Positions 1-5,237 of a stretch of 8,100 nt of DNA are shown piece after piece. Every line of letters starts with the position of its first letter. Positions within the stretch are counted from its first letter, which is position 1. The DNA comes from Chitinophagaceae bacterium (GTDB taxonomy: Bacteria; Bacteroidota; Bacteroidia; Chitinophagales; Chitinophagaceae), in assembly GCA_947472635.1 (NCBI GenBank), contig CANJDY010000118.1:1-8100 (forward strand), given 5' to 3'. The position numbers and the translations under genes are program-made. The notes beneath the pieces were generated by a model. It was not told the origin of the DNA and did not search any database. It was given only the letters and a program-made list of their open reading frames with translations.

Positions 1-476
1 CGGTGCATACCATTGCAGGTGCTATGGCAGGCAAGTGGTTACTCAAAAAAAATCCTGTATTGTTGTGGATTTGGATTGCAGGAATTGTGTCGTTGTTATT
101 GGGATTCGGGCTCGACTGGGGTGGGGTTACACCTATCATTAAAAGAATTGCTACCAGTTCCTTTACGTTGGTATCACTTGGATGGTGTTTGCTGGCCTTG
201 GGAACAGCTTATTGGTGGATTGACCAAAATTGTCATCCTAAAAATTTACATTTTTTTACCATCGTTGGAATGAATTCAATTTTCATTTATTTATTTTTTG
301 AAATAGTTGGGGGCAGGTGGTTTAATGTCTATATATCCAGTATCTCCAATGGTTTGATGGAACTCGTGCATGTACCCGAAGCGCTTATGAAAATCATTAG
401 CTCATTGATTATTTTTTCGCTAGAATGGCTGCTTTGTTATTGGCTGTATAAGAAAAAGATTTTTTTTAAGTTATAG
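1..476 (+). CDS. HGSNAT/DUF5009-family membrane protein, C-terminal part (5' partial)
   Basis: This is the C-terminal 157 or so residues of a multi-pass inner-membrane protein; the gene begins before the window and the frame is open from base 3. Four hydrophobic segments are visible, at about residues 19-37, 54-73, 84-102 and 128-148 of the visible part. The pattern of a Pro-Ile-x-Lys turn followed by a Ser-Ser-Phe helix ending in Trp-Trp-Ile-Asp, then a Gly-Met-Asn-Ser-Ile-Phe-Ile-Tyr helix, is typical of the C-terminal end of heparan-alpha-glucosaminide N-acetyltransferase-like (DUF5009, NagX-like) proteins. Members of this family are thought to transfer acyl groups to sugars across the membrane; the substrate here is unknown. 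The catalytic N-terminal half is not in view. The stop TAG at 474-476 lies 35 bp from the stop of the convergent rrf2 gene, and no strong terminator hairpin is visible between them. Family assignment is likely, function is not established. Confidence 0.75.
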   Translation, partial: VHTIAGAMAGKWLLKKNPVLLWIWIAGIVSLLLGFGLDWGGVTPIIKRIATSSFTLVSLGWCLLALGTAYWWIDQNCHPKNLHFFTIVGMNSIFIYLFFEIVGGRWFNVYISSISNGLMELVHVPEALMKIISSLIIFSLEWLLCYWLYKKKIFFKL

Positions 477-511
477 TTATCCATTACTGTTTGTATAAGT
501 AAGGGATATGA

Positions 512-955
512 TCAGTTGAGTTTGTTGGTTATAAAAACTTTTCCCTCTTTGATTTCATCGGCCAATTGCTGAATGGATTTAGTTGTAAATAGTTTGATCA
601 ATTGTTGCTTGATTGATTTGTATTGTTCATGCATTGGGCAGGGTTGAACCTCAGAACAACGTTTTAAACCTAGTACACATTTTTCCAGTACTTCATCTTC
701 TCCCATAGCTTTTAAAATGGCGCGTACGGGGAGTTTTTTTGCATTTTCTGTTAAAAAAAAACCTCCATTAGGACCCCTAACTGAACTTACCACCCTATTG
801 TCTTTGGCAAGTGATTGTAGAATTTTGGCAGTAAAAGATTGTGGAGAGTCGATGGCTTTTGCTATTTTAGCAATGCCTATTTTATTTTCTTCTGTACTGG
901 TTTTTGCTATATAAATGGTTGCTCTTAGTGCATATTCTGTCGCTTTTGAAAACAT
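512..955 (-). CDS. Rrf2-family transcriptional regulator, Fe-S cluster type (copy 1)
   Basis: A 147-residue protein of usual Rrf2 length. The N-terminal winged helix-turn-helix spans about residues 1-75, with the family's opening (Phe-Ser-Lys-Ala-Thr-Glu-Tyr-Ala-Leu-Arg) and the wing signature Val-Arg-Gly-Pro-Asn-Gly-Gly-Phe at 59-66. The cluster loop carries Cys93, Cys100, Cys106 and His109 (C-x6-C-x5-C-x2-H), one residue longer in the first gap than the IscR pattern. Members with these cysteines usually bind an Fe-S cluster and sense nitric oxide, redox state or cluster supply, as in NsrR and IscR. The gene lies 33 bp downstream of the queD-like gene on the same strand and is probably co-transcribed with it. 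The short gap holds a TTTAAA-AA-TTTAAA repeat that might be an autoregulatory site. A second Rrf2 gene with the same cysteine layout lies at 3407-3838. Which signal it senses cannot be told from sequence. Confidence 0.9.
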   Translation of the reverse strand: MFSKATEYALRATIYIAKTSTEENKIGIAKIAKAIDSPQSFTAKILQSLAKDNRVVSSVRGPNGGFFLTENAKKLPVRAILKAMGEDEVLEKCVLGLKRCSEVQPCPMHEQYKSIKQQLIKLFTTKSIQQLADEIKEGKVFITNKLN

Positions 956-964
956 AGATATTTT

Positions 965-978
965 TTTAAAAATTTAAA
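965..978. promoter_or_regulatory. TTTAAA-N2-TTTAAA inverted repeat before rrf2 copy 1
   Basis: Two TTTAAA hexamers, each self-complementary, lie two bases apart in the 33-bp gap between the queD-like stop and the rrf2 start codon. The position, 10 bases upstream of the rrf2 start, would suit an operator. The region is almost pure A/T, so chance is a real possibility. Confidence 0.2.
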
Positions 979-988
979 ACTAATTATT

Positions 989-1429
989 TTACATTAAATA
1001 AAATTCATTTGACCACTCTGCATAGGAATCTTTTGTTTCAAATAACTTCAGTTTTATCAGCCTTATGCCGTTGGGAAGATTTTCCAAGAGTTGCTGTTTC
1101 ATGAATAGTAGTAAATTCTCTGCAGTAGGTTCCATTTTCCATTCAAGTAGGTTTTCCTGATTGCGAAGGGTTGGGTGATCAGATAAATAATCCGTTGATA
1201 ATAGTAGTGTATGATCAAATATTTGCAGTAGGTTTTTGCTAATGCATTGTTTTAGCTCTTTAAAATCAACAATGAATCCAGGTGCAGGAATAAATTCATT
1301 GATTGCTTTTTCATCGGTGACGGTTACCTGTAATTCATAGGAATGACCATGAATATTTTTGCAAGCACCTACATAGCCATGGAGCGCATGGGCCATTTCA
1401 AAATGAACAATCTTAGTTACACTTAGCAT
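989..1429 (-). CDS. queD: 6-pyruvoyltetrahydropterin synthase/QueD-family protein
   Basis: A 146-residue protein of the PTPS/QueD T-fold family, which act on dihydroneopterin triphosphate. QueD makes 6-carboxy-5,6,7,8-tetrahydropterin for queuosine (preQ0) synthesis; PTPS makes 6-pyruvoyltetrahydropterin. Zinc ligands are His14, His27 and His29, the last two in a His-Gly-His motif preceded by the catalytic Cys23 (C-x3-H-G-H as in E. coli QueD). The Asp72-His73 pair, Glu104 in Pro-Thr-Ala-Glu-Asn and Glu131 near the C-terminus complete the usual catalytic and pterin-binding set, so the enzyme looks intact. The start codon is followed directly by the conserved first strand, so it is probably right. 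It precedes rrf2 copy 1 in the same direction with a 33-bp gap. No other queuosine gene is visible, so the QueD call rests on the C-x3-H-G-H motif and on QueD being commoner in bacteria; a biopterin-type PTPS is the alternative. Confidence 0.85.
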   Translation of the reverse strand: MLSVTKIVHFEMAHALHGYVGACKNIHGHSYELQVTVTDEKAINEFIPAPGFIVDFKELKQCISKNLLQIFDHTLLLSTDYLSDHPTLRNQENLLEWKMEPTAENLLLFMKQQLLENLPNGIRLIKLKLFETKDSYAEWSNEFYLM

Positions 1430-1534
1430 TATTTTGTTTTAAGTTGACTGTATTCATACTCACTTAGTTTTAAAGGGGCCTAATCAATACTGCCCATTGT
1501 GGTAACACTCTATCGACATCAAGAGCATAGTATC

Positions 1535-1549
1535 CAACTATACTAGTTG
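1535..1549. promoter_or_regulatory. Inverted repeat CAACTA-N3-TAGTTG, possible operator
   Basis: Perfect 6-bp arms separated by TAC, about 105 bp upstream of the queD-like start and about 245 bp upstream of the DGC start. It could be an operator serving either divergent promoter. No U-tract follows, so it is not terminator-like. The role is inferred only from position and symmetry. Confidence 0.25.
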
Positions 1550-1759
1550 TTTAAAAAATAAAAGACAAAGTTATCTTTATTTATTACTTTTGCATAATAT
1601 TATTGTTTTAGAATGCTTTTTAAATGTAAATCTTTCCATTTGGACCACTACCATTGTATACAATGAATTAACTACTATGTTCTTATTAAAACGTTCTTTT
1701 ACTAGCTACCAGCACCTATTGCTACTTATTAAAATACATTCCCTTTGGCGCTTACAATT

Positions 1760-1767
1760 TATTTTTG
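1760..1767 (+). promoter_or_regulatory. Candidate -7 box (TATTTTTG) for the DGC gene
   Basis: The octamer matches the Bacteroidota -7 consensus TAnnTTTG and lies 26 bp before the DGC start codon. A TTTG at 1744-1747 resembles the -33 element, but the 12-bp spacing is shorter than the usual 19 or so, so this is a one-element promoter call. Confidence 0.35.
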
Positions 1768-1793
1768 GACTGCTAAAATCAACCTTTCAGTAG

Positions 1794-2216
1794 ATGACGG
1801 CTTTTCAAAATGATCGGGAGCAACTTGCGTTGGTATATTCCTGCTCTGGTTGCTCTAGTGCAGCGCAGATGGCCAATTTTTTGGCTGTACAACTTGATAA
1901 AAAGGGCGTTGCAGAAATGTCTTGTATTGCAGGGGTGGGGGGGAATGTCAAAAAGCTTTTGATGCTAGCTAGCTGCGGAAGAAAAATTATAGCCATCGAT
2001 GGTTGCCCATTGGCTTGTGTAAAGGCATGTCTGGCTATTCATTCTCTGCAAGCCGATCTTCATTTTGATTTGTCTGGCTTTGGTGTAAAAAGGATGCTCC
2101 ACGAAGATTTCAACAAATTACAGGCCAATCAGTTGTTTGATATTATTCAGGATGAAATCGTCATGGAGAATACAAATGATACCCCTAGTAATTGTTATTT
2201 ACAAGTGCCTAAATAA
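1794..2216 (+). CDS. DGC-domain putative zinc-binding cysteine protein
   Basis: A 140-residue soluble protein that fits the DGC family (putative zinc-binding protein), named for its Asp-Gly-Cys motif. The conserved cysteines are present: Cys17 and Cys20 in Tyr-Ser-Cys-Ser-Gly-Cys, Cys44, Cys61, Cys71 in Ile-Asp-Gly-Cys-Pro-Leu-Ala-Cys (with Cys75), and Cys79. The hydrophobic strand Lys-Ile-Ile-Ala-Ile before the DGC motif is also typical. The family has no well-established biochemical role; metal or cluster binding is inferred from the cysteines. The start is secure at its 5' limit because an in-frame TAG at 1791-1793 directly precedes the ATG. The next gene, RIC, starts 76 bp downstream on the same strand, and the stop codon of this gene lies inside a 44-bp palindrome. 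That neighbourhood suggests a role in nitrosative stress or Fe-S cluster handling, which is inference. Confidence 0.8.
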   Translation: MTAFQNDREQLALVYSCSGCSSAAQMANFLAVQLDKKGVAEMSCIAGVGGNVKKLLMLASCGRKIIAIDGCPLACVKACLAIHSLQADLHFDLSGFGVKRMLHEDFNKLQANQLFDIIQDEIVMENTNDTPSNCYLQVPK

Positions 2217-2255
2217 TCATTATAAAAGTATTTAAATACTTTTATAATGATTATT
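2212..2255. promoter_or_regulatory. Perfect 44-bp palindrome, likely operator of the RIC gene
   Basis: Two 22-bp arms meet with no spacer and no mismatch; the centre reads AAGTATTTAAATACTT and only 4 of 44 bases are G or C. The palindrome contains the DGC stop codon (2214-2216) and ends 4 bp before the RIC -7 box at 2260-2267, so its right half covers the -33 zone. The position suits a regulator that blocks or recruits polymerase, and the ATTT/AAAT core recalls NsrR (Rrf2-family) operators; the two Rrf2 proteins nearby are natural candidates. In RNA it would also form a long A-U hairpin at the 3' end of the DGC transcript followed by U-rich sequence, so a terminator or mRNA-stabilising role is an alternative. 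The symmetry is certain, the role is inferred. Confidence 0.6.
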
Positions 2256-2259
2256 GTAC

Positions 2260-2267
2260 TATCTTTG
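2260..2267 (+). promoter_or_regulatory. -7 promoter box (TATCTTTG) for RIC
   Basis: An exact match to TAnnTTTG, 25 bp before the RIC ATG at 2293 and immediately downstream of the 44-bp palindrome. No clear -33 TTTG is present at the usual distance, as would fit a promoter that needs an activator. It also argues that the in-frame ATG at 2254, which lies upstream of this box, is not the translation start. Confidence 0.5.
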
Positions 2268-2292
2268 GGTTGTAAAAAATAAAATCAACCTT

Positions 2293-3249
2293 ATGACAAC
2301 AGTAACAGAAAATTTTCTCAATGTAACCTTGTTGCCAGCGCAGCAAAAACATCCCACTATTTTTTTTCGTTTCGATGAATTGCTGGAGGGCGAAAGTCTG
2401 AACATTCACAATGATCATGACCCTAAACCCCTGTATTATCAGTTGTTGGCGGAAAGAGGAAATGTATTTGTTTGGGAATATCTGGAGCAGGGACCTCAGT
2501 GGTGGAAAGTAAAAATCTCTAAAAGAGTTGTCGGCGATCAGGAAGAAACACTTGGGCAAATTGCAGCCAAGGATCTAAGGAAAGCGCAGGTTTTTAAAAA
2601 GTATGGGTTGGATTTTTGTTGTGGAGGAAAAAAAACAGTTCAAGAGGCTTGTGAAGAAAAGGGGCTGGATGTAGTCAAAATAGCGTTAGAGCTTCAGCAG
2701 TCCAATAAATTCACTACTTCCCGTCCGATTCCTTATGGAGACTGGAGCCTAGATTTTTTATCAGATTATATTGTAAATACGCATCATAGCTATGTTGCTA
2801 AATATCTACCTGAAATTGTGCGTTATACAAAAAAAGTGGTGAAAGTACACAGTAGTCATCACCCTGAATTGATTCGCATCGGTCAATTGGTAGCTGAGGT
2901 GAATGCTGAATTAATGGCGCATATGATTAAGGAGGAAAGGGTCTTGTTTCCCTACATTAAAGCATTGGTAGCCTCAAAGGACCATATACAGCCCCTGCAA
3001 GCTGCTCATTTTGGAACTATCCAGCATCCAATCAATATGATGGAGATGGAACACGAGATGGTAGGTAAAAATTTAGCAGAAATTAGGGAACTTTCAAATA
3101 ATTACATCTTGCCTGAAAATGCTTGTGCAAGTTATAGTTTGCTTTACCAGCTGTTAGCAGAGTTTGAAGAAGACTTGCACCTGCATATCCATCTTGAAAA
3201 TAATATTCTTTTTCCAAAGGCAATAGAATTAGAAAGCCAACTCAACTAA
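2293..3249 (+). CDS. ric: RIC-family iron-sulfur cluster repair di-iron protein with N-terminal DUF2249 domain
   Basis: A 318-residue cytoplasmic protein of the ScdA/YtfE (RIC) family, which restores Fe-S clusters damaged by nitric oxide or oxidants. Domains in order: DUF2249-like at about 22-78; ScdA_N (DUF542) at about 82-137 with Asp-Phe-Cys-Cys-Gly-Gly at 107-112 (Cys109, Cys110); hemerythrin-like HHE bundle at about 150-312. Likely di-iron ligands, by comparison with E. coli YtfE, are His164/165, His210, Glu214, His254, His298 and Glu302, all present, so the iron site looks intact. E. coli YtfE is about 220 residues, the extra length here being the DUF2249 domain. I chose the ATG at 2293 over the in-frame ATG at 2254, which lies inside the palindrome and upstream of the -7 box. 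It sits between the DGC gene (76 bp upstream) and a second Rrf2 gene (157 bp downstream), as expected for a stress-regulated repair module. Confidence 0.92.
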   Translation: MTTVTENFLNVTLLPAQQKHPTIFFRFDELLEGESLNIHNDHDPKPLYYQLLAERGNVFVWEYLEQGPQWWKVKISKRVVGDQEETLGQIAAKDLRKAQVFKKYGLDFCCGGKKTVQEACEEKGLDVVKIALELQQSNKFTTSRPIPYGDWSLDFLSDYIVNTHHSYVAKYLPEIVRYTKKVVKVHSSHHPELIRIGQLVAEVNAELMAHMIKEERVLFPYIKALVASKDHIQPLQAAHFGTIQHPINMMEMEHEMVGKNLAEIRELSNNYILPENACASYSLLYQLLAEFEEDLHLHIHLENNILFPKAIELESQLN

Positions 3250-3308
3250 TTGCTAGTTGCAACAGAACAGCTAATTTTAGTCAGGGAAAATAATTATGAT
3301 CGCCCAGT

Positions 3309-3324
3309 AAATAGATATCTATTT
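3309..3324. promoter_or_regulatory. 16-bp perfect palindrome upstream of rrf2 copy 2
   Basis: AAATAGATATCTATTT is perfectly symmetrical and lies about 82 bp before the start of the second Rrf2 gene. Its right half, ATCTATTT, recurs as a direct repeat at 3332-3339, 15 bp on, as though a second half-site were present. Rrf2 regulators commonly autoregulate, so an operator is plausible. A near -7 box, TATCTTTA, follows at 3363-3370. The role is inferred. Confidence 0.35.
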
Positions 3325-3406
3325 TAGTAGGATCTATTTCAGGAAATTTGCAGTCTTTACAATATCTTTATTTTTTAGCATCCATCAACCTATTGAGTGA
3401 TAAATT

Positions 3407-3838
3407 ATGTTGAGTCTTACCTGTAAAACAGCCATTAAAGCAGTCATTTATCTTACATCCAATTATTCGTCTGGTGAAAAATTGGGTATTAAGGCTATTG
3501 CGACCTATATAGATGCTAGTGAGCATACCGTTGGTAAGCTGTTACAAATTTTGGTGAAAGAGTCAGTTATCAATAGTGCCAAGGGGCCCTCGGGCGGTTT
3601 TTATGTAACTGCAAAGCAAACGAATCAATCGCTCATCAAAATTATTGAAGCAATTGATGGGAAGGAACTTTTCAAGGAATGTGGATTGGGGTTTAGTAAA
3701 TGTTCCTCCACACATCCCTGTCCTATCCATAATGAGTATAAAGTGGTAAGGGACCAGTTTGAAAATTTGTGCAGGGGTAAGACGGTAAGGGATGTAAGTG
3801 ATCCTGTGAATAATGGGTTGGCTTATCTAGTTGGGTAA
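3407..3838 (+). CDS. Rrf2-family transcriptional regulator, Fe-S cluster type (copy 2)
   Basis: A 143-residue Rrf2 protein, divergent from but similar to the one at 512-955. The winged helix-turn-helix covers about residues 1-75, with the wing signature Lys-Gly-Pro-Ser-Gly-Gly-Phe at 59-65. Cluster ligands Cys92, Cys99, Cys105 and His108 have the same C-x6-C-x5-C-x2-H spacing as copy 1, and the stretch after Cys92 (Gly-Leu-Gly-Phe) matches its Val-Leu-Gly-Leu. An extra cysteine, Cys6, lies in the DNA-binding domain. The start is well placed: an in-frame TAA lies two codons upstream (3401-3403). It follows the RIC gene on the same strand after 157 bp, too far to be sure of one transcript. By family and neighbourhood it is the best candidate to control RIC and the DGC gene, in NsrR fashion; the sensed signal (NO, redox or cluster status) is inferred. 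Confidence 0.9.
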   Translation: MLSLTCKTAIKAVIYLTSNYSSGEKLGIKAIATYIDASEHTVGKLLQILVKESVINSAKGPSGGFYVTAKQTNQSLIKIIEAIDGKELFKECGLGFSKCSSTHPCPIHNEYKVVRDQFENLCRGKTVRDVSDPVNNGLAYLVG

Positions 3839-4003
3839 AATTCATCCTACTTTCTTTTATTTCTGAAGGATTGTCTACTTGTTAAGTAAACGGTCCCACC
3901 AATGACTGTTTTTATTCAGTTGTTAATTATACCAATTTTTATTTTACTTTCATAGCTATTGCCAGGTTGGGTTGTCAGTGAATGGATGCGCTTCCATTCC
4001 TAT

Positions 4004-4030
4004 TTTTTAGGATTCCTTGCTTCCTAAAAA
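4004..4030. terminator. Hairpin with 9-bp perfect stem, possible terminator
   Basis: Arms TTTTTAGGA and TCCTAAAAA enclose a 9-base loop. Because the arms are A/T-tipped and T-runs lie on either side, it could terminate in either direction, but only three of nine pairs are G-C and it lies 165 bp beyond the rrf2 stop. It may instead be part of an upstream control region for usp1. Confidence 0.3.
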
Positions 4031-4139
4031 TTACTTCCATTTTTTCTAGGCCAATGACTATTGTACCATTCTTACCGGTAAAAATCTACTACCTGATTTC
4101 TGTCAATTTATTTCATGTCTGGCGTCATTCATTTTTAGG

Positions 4140-4154
4140 GATATCACTGATATC
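4140..4154. repeat. GATATC-ACT-GATATC repeat
   Basis: Two identical self-complementary hexamers three bases apart, about 120 bp before usp1. GATATC is also the core of the 16-bp palindrome at 3309-3324. It might be a regulator site shared by the two control regions, though the hexamer is common enough in AT-rich DNA for chance to explain it. Confidence 0.2.
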
Positions 4155-4275
4155 TTCATATTTCAATCGACGTTATCAATATGGATTATAAATTAATAAA
4201 TCCGGAAGGCGTCTTTTAATTGATGCTTTGAAATAGAGCAGAAACTAACCATTCAATGAAACGAAATCATTTGGT

Positions 4276-5097
4276 ATGAAAAAAATTATTCTTGCTTTCG
4301 ATGGTATTCATTTTTCAGAAGGCGCTTTTGAATTTGCGCGTCGGCTAAATGAGTCGAAGCCTGTTTTGCTGACGGGTGTATTTTTACCCCAAGCAGAGTT
4401 AACGAATTTATGGAGTTATGCGGACGGGGTGGGTACCCCTTATATTCCATTGATTGAGCAGAGTGATACTGATCAAATACAGAAAAATATTGACCATTTT
4501 GAAAGGCTTTGCCATGGTAATGGTATTGATTTTCGGGTACACAAGGATTTGTACGATTTAGCGCTGCCCCAATTGAAGAGGGAAAGTCGGTTTGCTGATT
4601 TGATGATATTGGGCAGTGAAATATTTTATAGTAATATAGGTATTCATTCGGTCAATGATTATTTAGAAGATGCCTTGCATGAAATGTCTTGTCCCGTTTT
4701 ACTGGTTCCCGAGAAATTTGATTTTCCGGAAACTATTATACTAGCTTACGACGGAACTGAGGAGTCTGTCTATGCTATTAAGCAATTTGCTTACTTATTC
4801 CCAGAATTAACAGCCATGCAATCACTGCTCGTATATGCCAATGAAGATCCGGAGGAAGATTTTCCAGATAAAATACAAATAGAAGAATTGGCTGCAAGGC
4901 ATTTCAGCAATCTCACCCTTTTTAAATTGGACATTAATCCAAAAAAATATTTCAGTTCCTGGATTGTACAAAAAAAATCAGCCTTATTAGTAAGTGGTTC
5001 CTATGGTCGTTCGGGTATTTCCCTGCTTTTTAAAAAGAGTTTTATAAAAGATATTATCGTAGATCACCGGTTACCGGTTTTTGTAGCCCATAAATAA
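4276..5097 (+). CDS. Universal stress protein, two UspA domains (usp1)
   Basis: A 273-residue cytoplasmic protein made of two Usp domains, about 1-146 and 152-273. Each opens with the family's first strand and Asp (Ile-Ile-Leu-Ala-Phe-Asp-Gly at 4-10; Ile-Ile-Leu-Ala-Tyr-Asp-Gly at 154-160) and closes with a Cys/Leu-Pro-Val strand. The nucleotide loop of domain 2 starts normally (Gly241-x2-Gly244) but has Lys254 where the consensus G-x2-G-x9-G-(S/T) has the last Gly; domain 1 has no glycine-rich loop. ATP binding is therefore doubtful. Usp proteins aid survival under starvation, low oxygen and other stress, mostly by unknown means. It is the first of three tandem paralogues and has its own terminator downstream, so it is probably transcribed alone. 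The start is supported by alignment with the opening residues of the other two. Confidence 0.88.
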   Translation: MKKIILAFDGIHFSEGAFEFARRLNESKPVLLTGVFLPQAELTNLWSYADGVGTPYIPLIEQSDTDQIQKNIDHFERLCHGNGIDFRVHKDLYDLALPQLKRESRFADLMILGSEIFYSNIGIHSVNDYLEDALHEMSCPVLLVPEKFDFPETIILAYDGTEESVYAIKQFAYLFPELTAMQSLLVYANEDPEEDFPDKIQIEELAARHFSNLTLFKLDINPKKYFSSWIVQKKSALLVSGSYGRSGISLLFKKSFIKDIIVDHRLPVFVAHK

Positions 5098-5126
5098 TTC
5101 CCCTATGTTAAAATGTTGAAACTTGT

Positions 5127-5160
5127 AAATGGGCTGGTCTAATCCAGCTCATTTTTTATT
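5127..5160 (+). terminator. Rho-independent terminator after usp1
   Basis: The stem pairs 5127-5137 with 5144-5154 (core GGGCTGG/CCAGCTC with one G-U pair, extended by AAAT/ATTT) around a 6-base loop, and is followed by a T-rich tract. It starts 30 bp after the usp1 stop and splits usp1 from usp2 into separate transcripts. Confidence 0.8.
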
Positions 5161-5173
5161 TGATTTCAATCAC
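5160..5173. promoter_or_regulatory. FNR-like dyad upstream of usp2
   Basis: TTGAT-TTCA-ATCAC matches nine of the ten fixed positions of the FNR-type consensus TTGAT-N4-ATCAA. Its centre lies about 60-65 bp before the transcription start expected from the -7 box at 5218-5225, a classic class I activator distance. Usp genes are often induced at low oxygen by Crp/Fnr-family regulators. No such site was seen before usp1 or usp3, and the site abuts the usp1 terminator, so chance cannot be excluded. Confidence 0.35.
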
Positions 5174-5217
5174 TTAGTCCCCTAATGATTGTCATGGTAA
5201 ATCTGTAATGCGGTCAA

Positions 5218-5225
5218 TAGCTTTG
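5218..5225 (+). promoter_or_regulatory. -7 promoter box (TAGCTTTG) for usp2
   Basis: An exact TAnnTTTG match 12 bp before the ATG at 5238. It implies a very short leader and places the alternative in-frame ATG at 5208 upstream of transcription, supporting the start at 5238. No convincing -33 TTTG is seen at the usual spacing. Confidence 0.45.
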
Positions 5226-5237
5226 AAAAAAGCAGCC

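Larger units (their letters stand above)
1430..1793. other. Gene-free 364-bp divergent intergenic region
   Basis: This stretch separates the minus-strand queD-like gene from the plus-strand DGC gene and must hold both promoters. Visible items are an inverted repeat CAACTA-TAC-TAGTTG at 1535-1549, an overlapping looser pair TAGTAT/ATACTA at 1528-1545, a TACTTTTG (-7-like) box at 1585-1592 and a second, TATTTTTG, at 1760-1767. An open frame from 1590 to 1793 has no recognisable motif and is not believed. Nothing RNA-like with strong GC stems was seen. Confidence 0.5.
3839..4275. other. Gene-free 437-bp region rich in small inverted repeats
   Basis: No credible protein is encoded here; an open frame at 3982-4191 has no motif and reads as low-complexity hydrophobic sequence. 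Visible structures are TACTT-GTT-AAGTA (3876-3888), AATGGA/TCCATT (3981-3998), a 9-bp stem at 4004-4030, an imperfect direct repeat beginning CTTCCAT (3991 and 4034), and GATATC-ACT-GATATC (4140-4154). The usp1 promoter must lie in the right-hand part: GATGCTTTGAAA just before the gene resembles the TAGCTTTGAAA at the usp2 promoter but lacks a clean TA. A small RNA is possible but not shown. Confidence 0.45.

Noticed and set aside
717..914. Plus-strand open frame inside rrf2 copy 1
   Set aside because: Complement shadow of a gene with strong family motifs on the other strand.
1590..1793. 67-codon open frame ahead of the DGC gene
   Set aside because: No recognisable motif, odd composition, and a -7 box of the DGC promoter lies within it; reads as intergenic DNA.
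2254..2292. Upstream in-frame ATG for RIC at 2254
   Set aside because: It lies inside the palindrome and upstream of the TATCTTTG promoter box; the 13 extra residues look unrelated to the family.
3252..3281. Possible hairpin after RIC (AATTGCT/AGCTAATT)
   Set aside because: Needs a bulge and has no T-tract; too weak to call a terminator.
3982..4191. 69-codon open frame before usp1
   Set aside because: Low-complexity hydrophobic translation overlapping several inverted repeats; no family features.
5208..5237. Upstream in-frame ATG for usp2 at 5208
   Set aside because: Adds ten residues absent from both paralogues and lies upstream of the -7 box at 5218.
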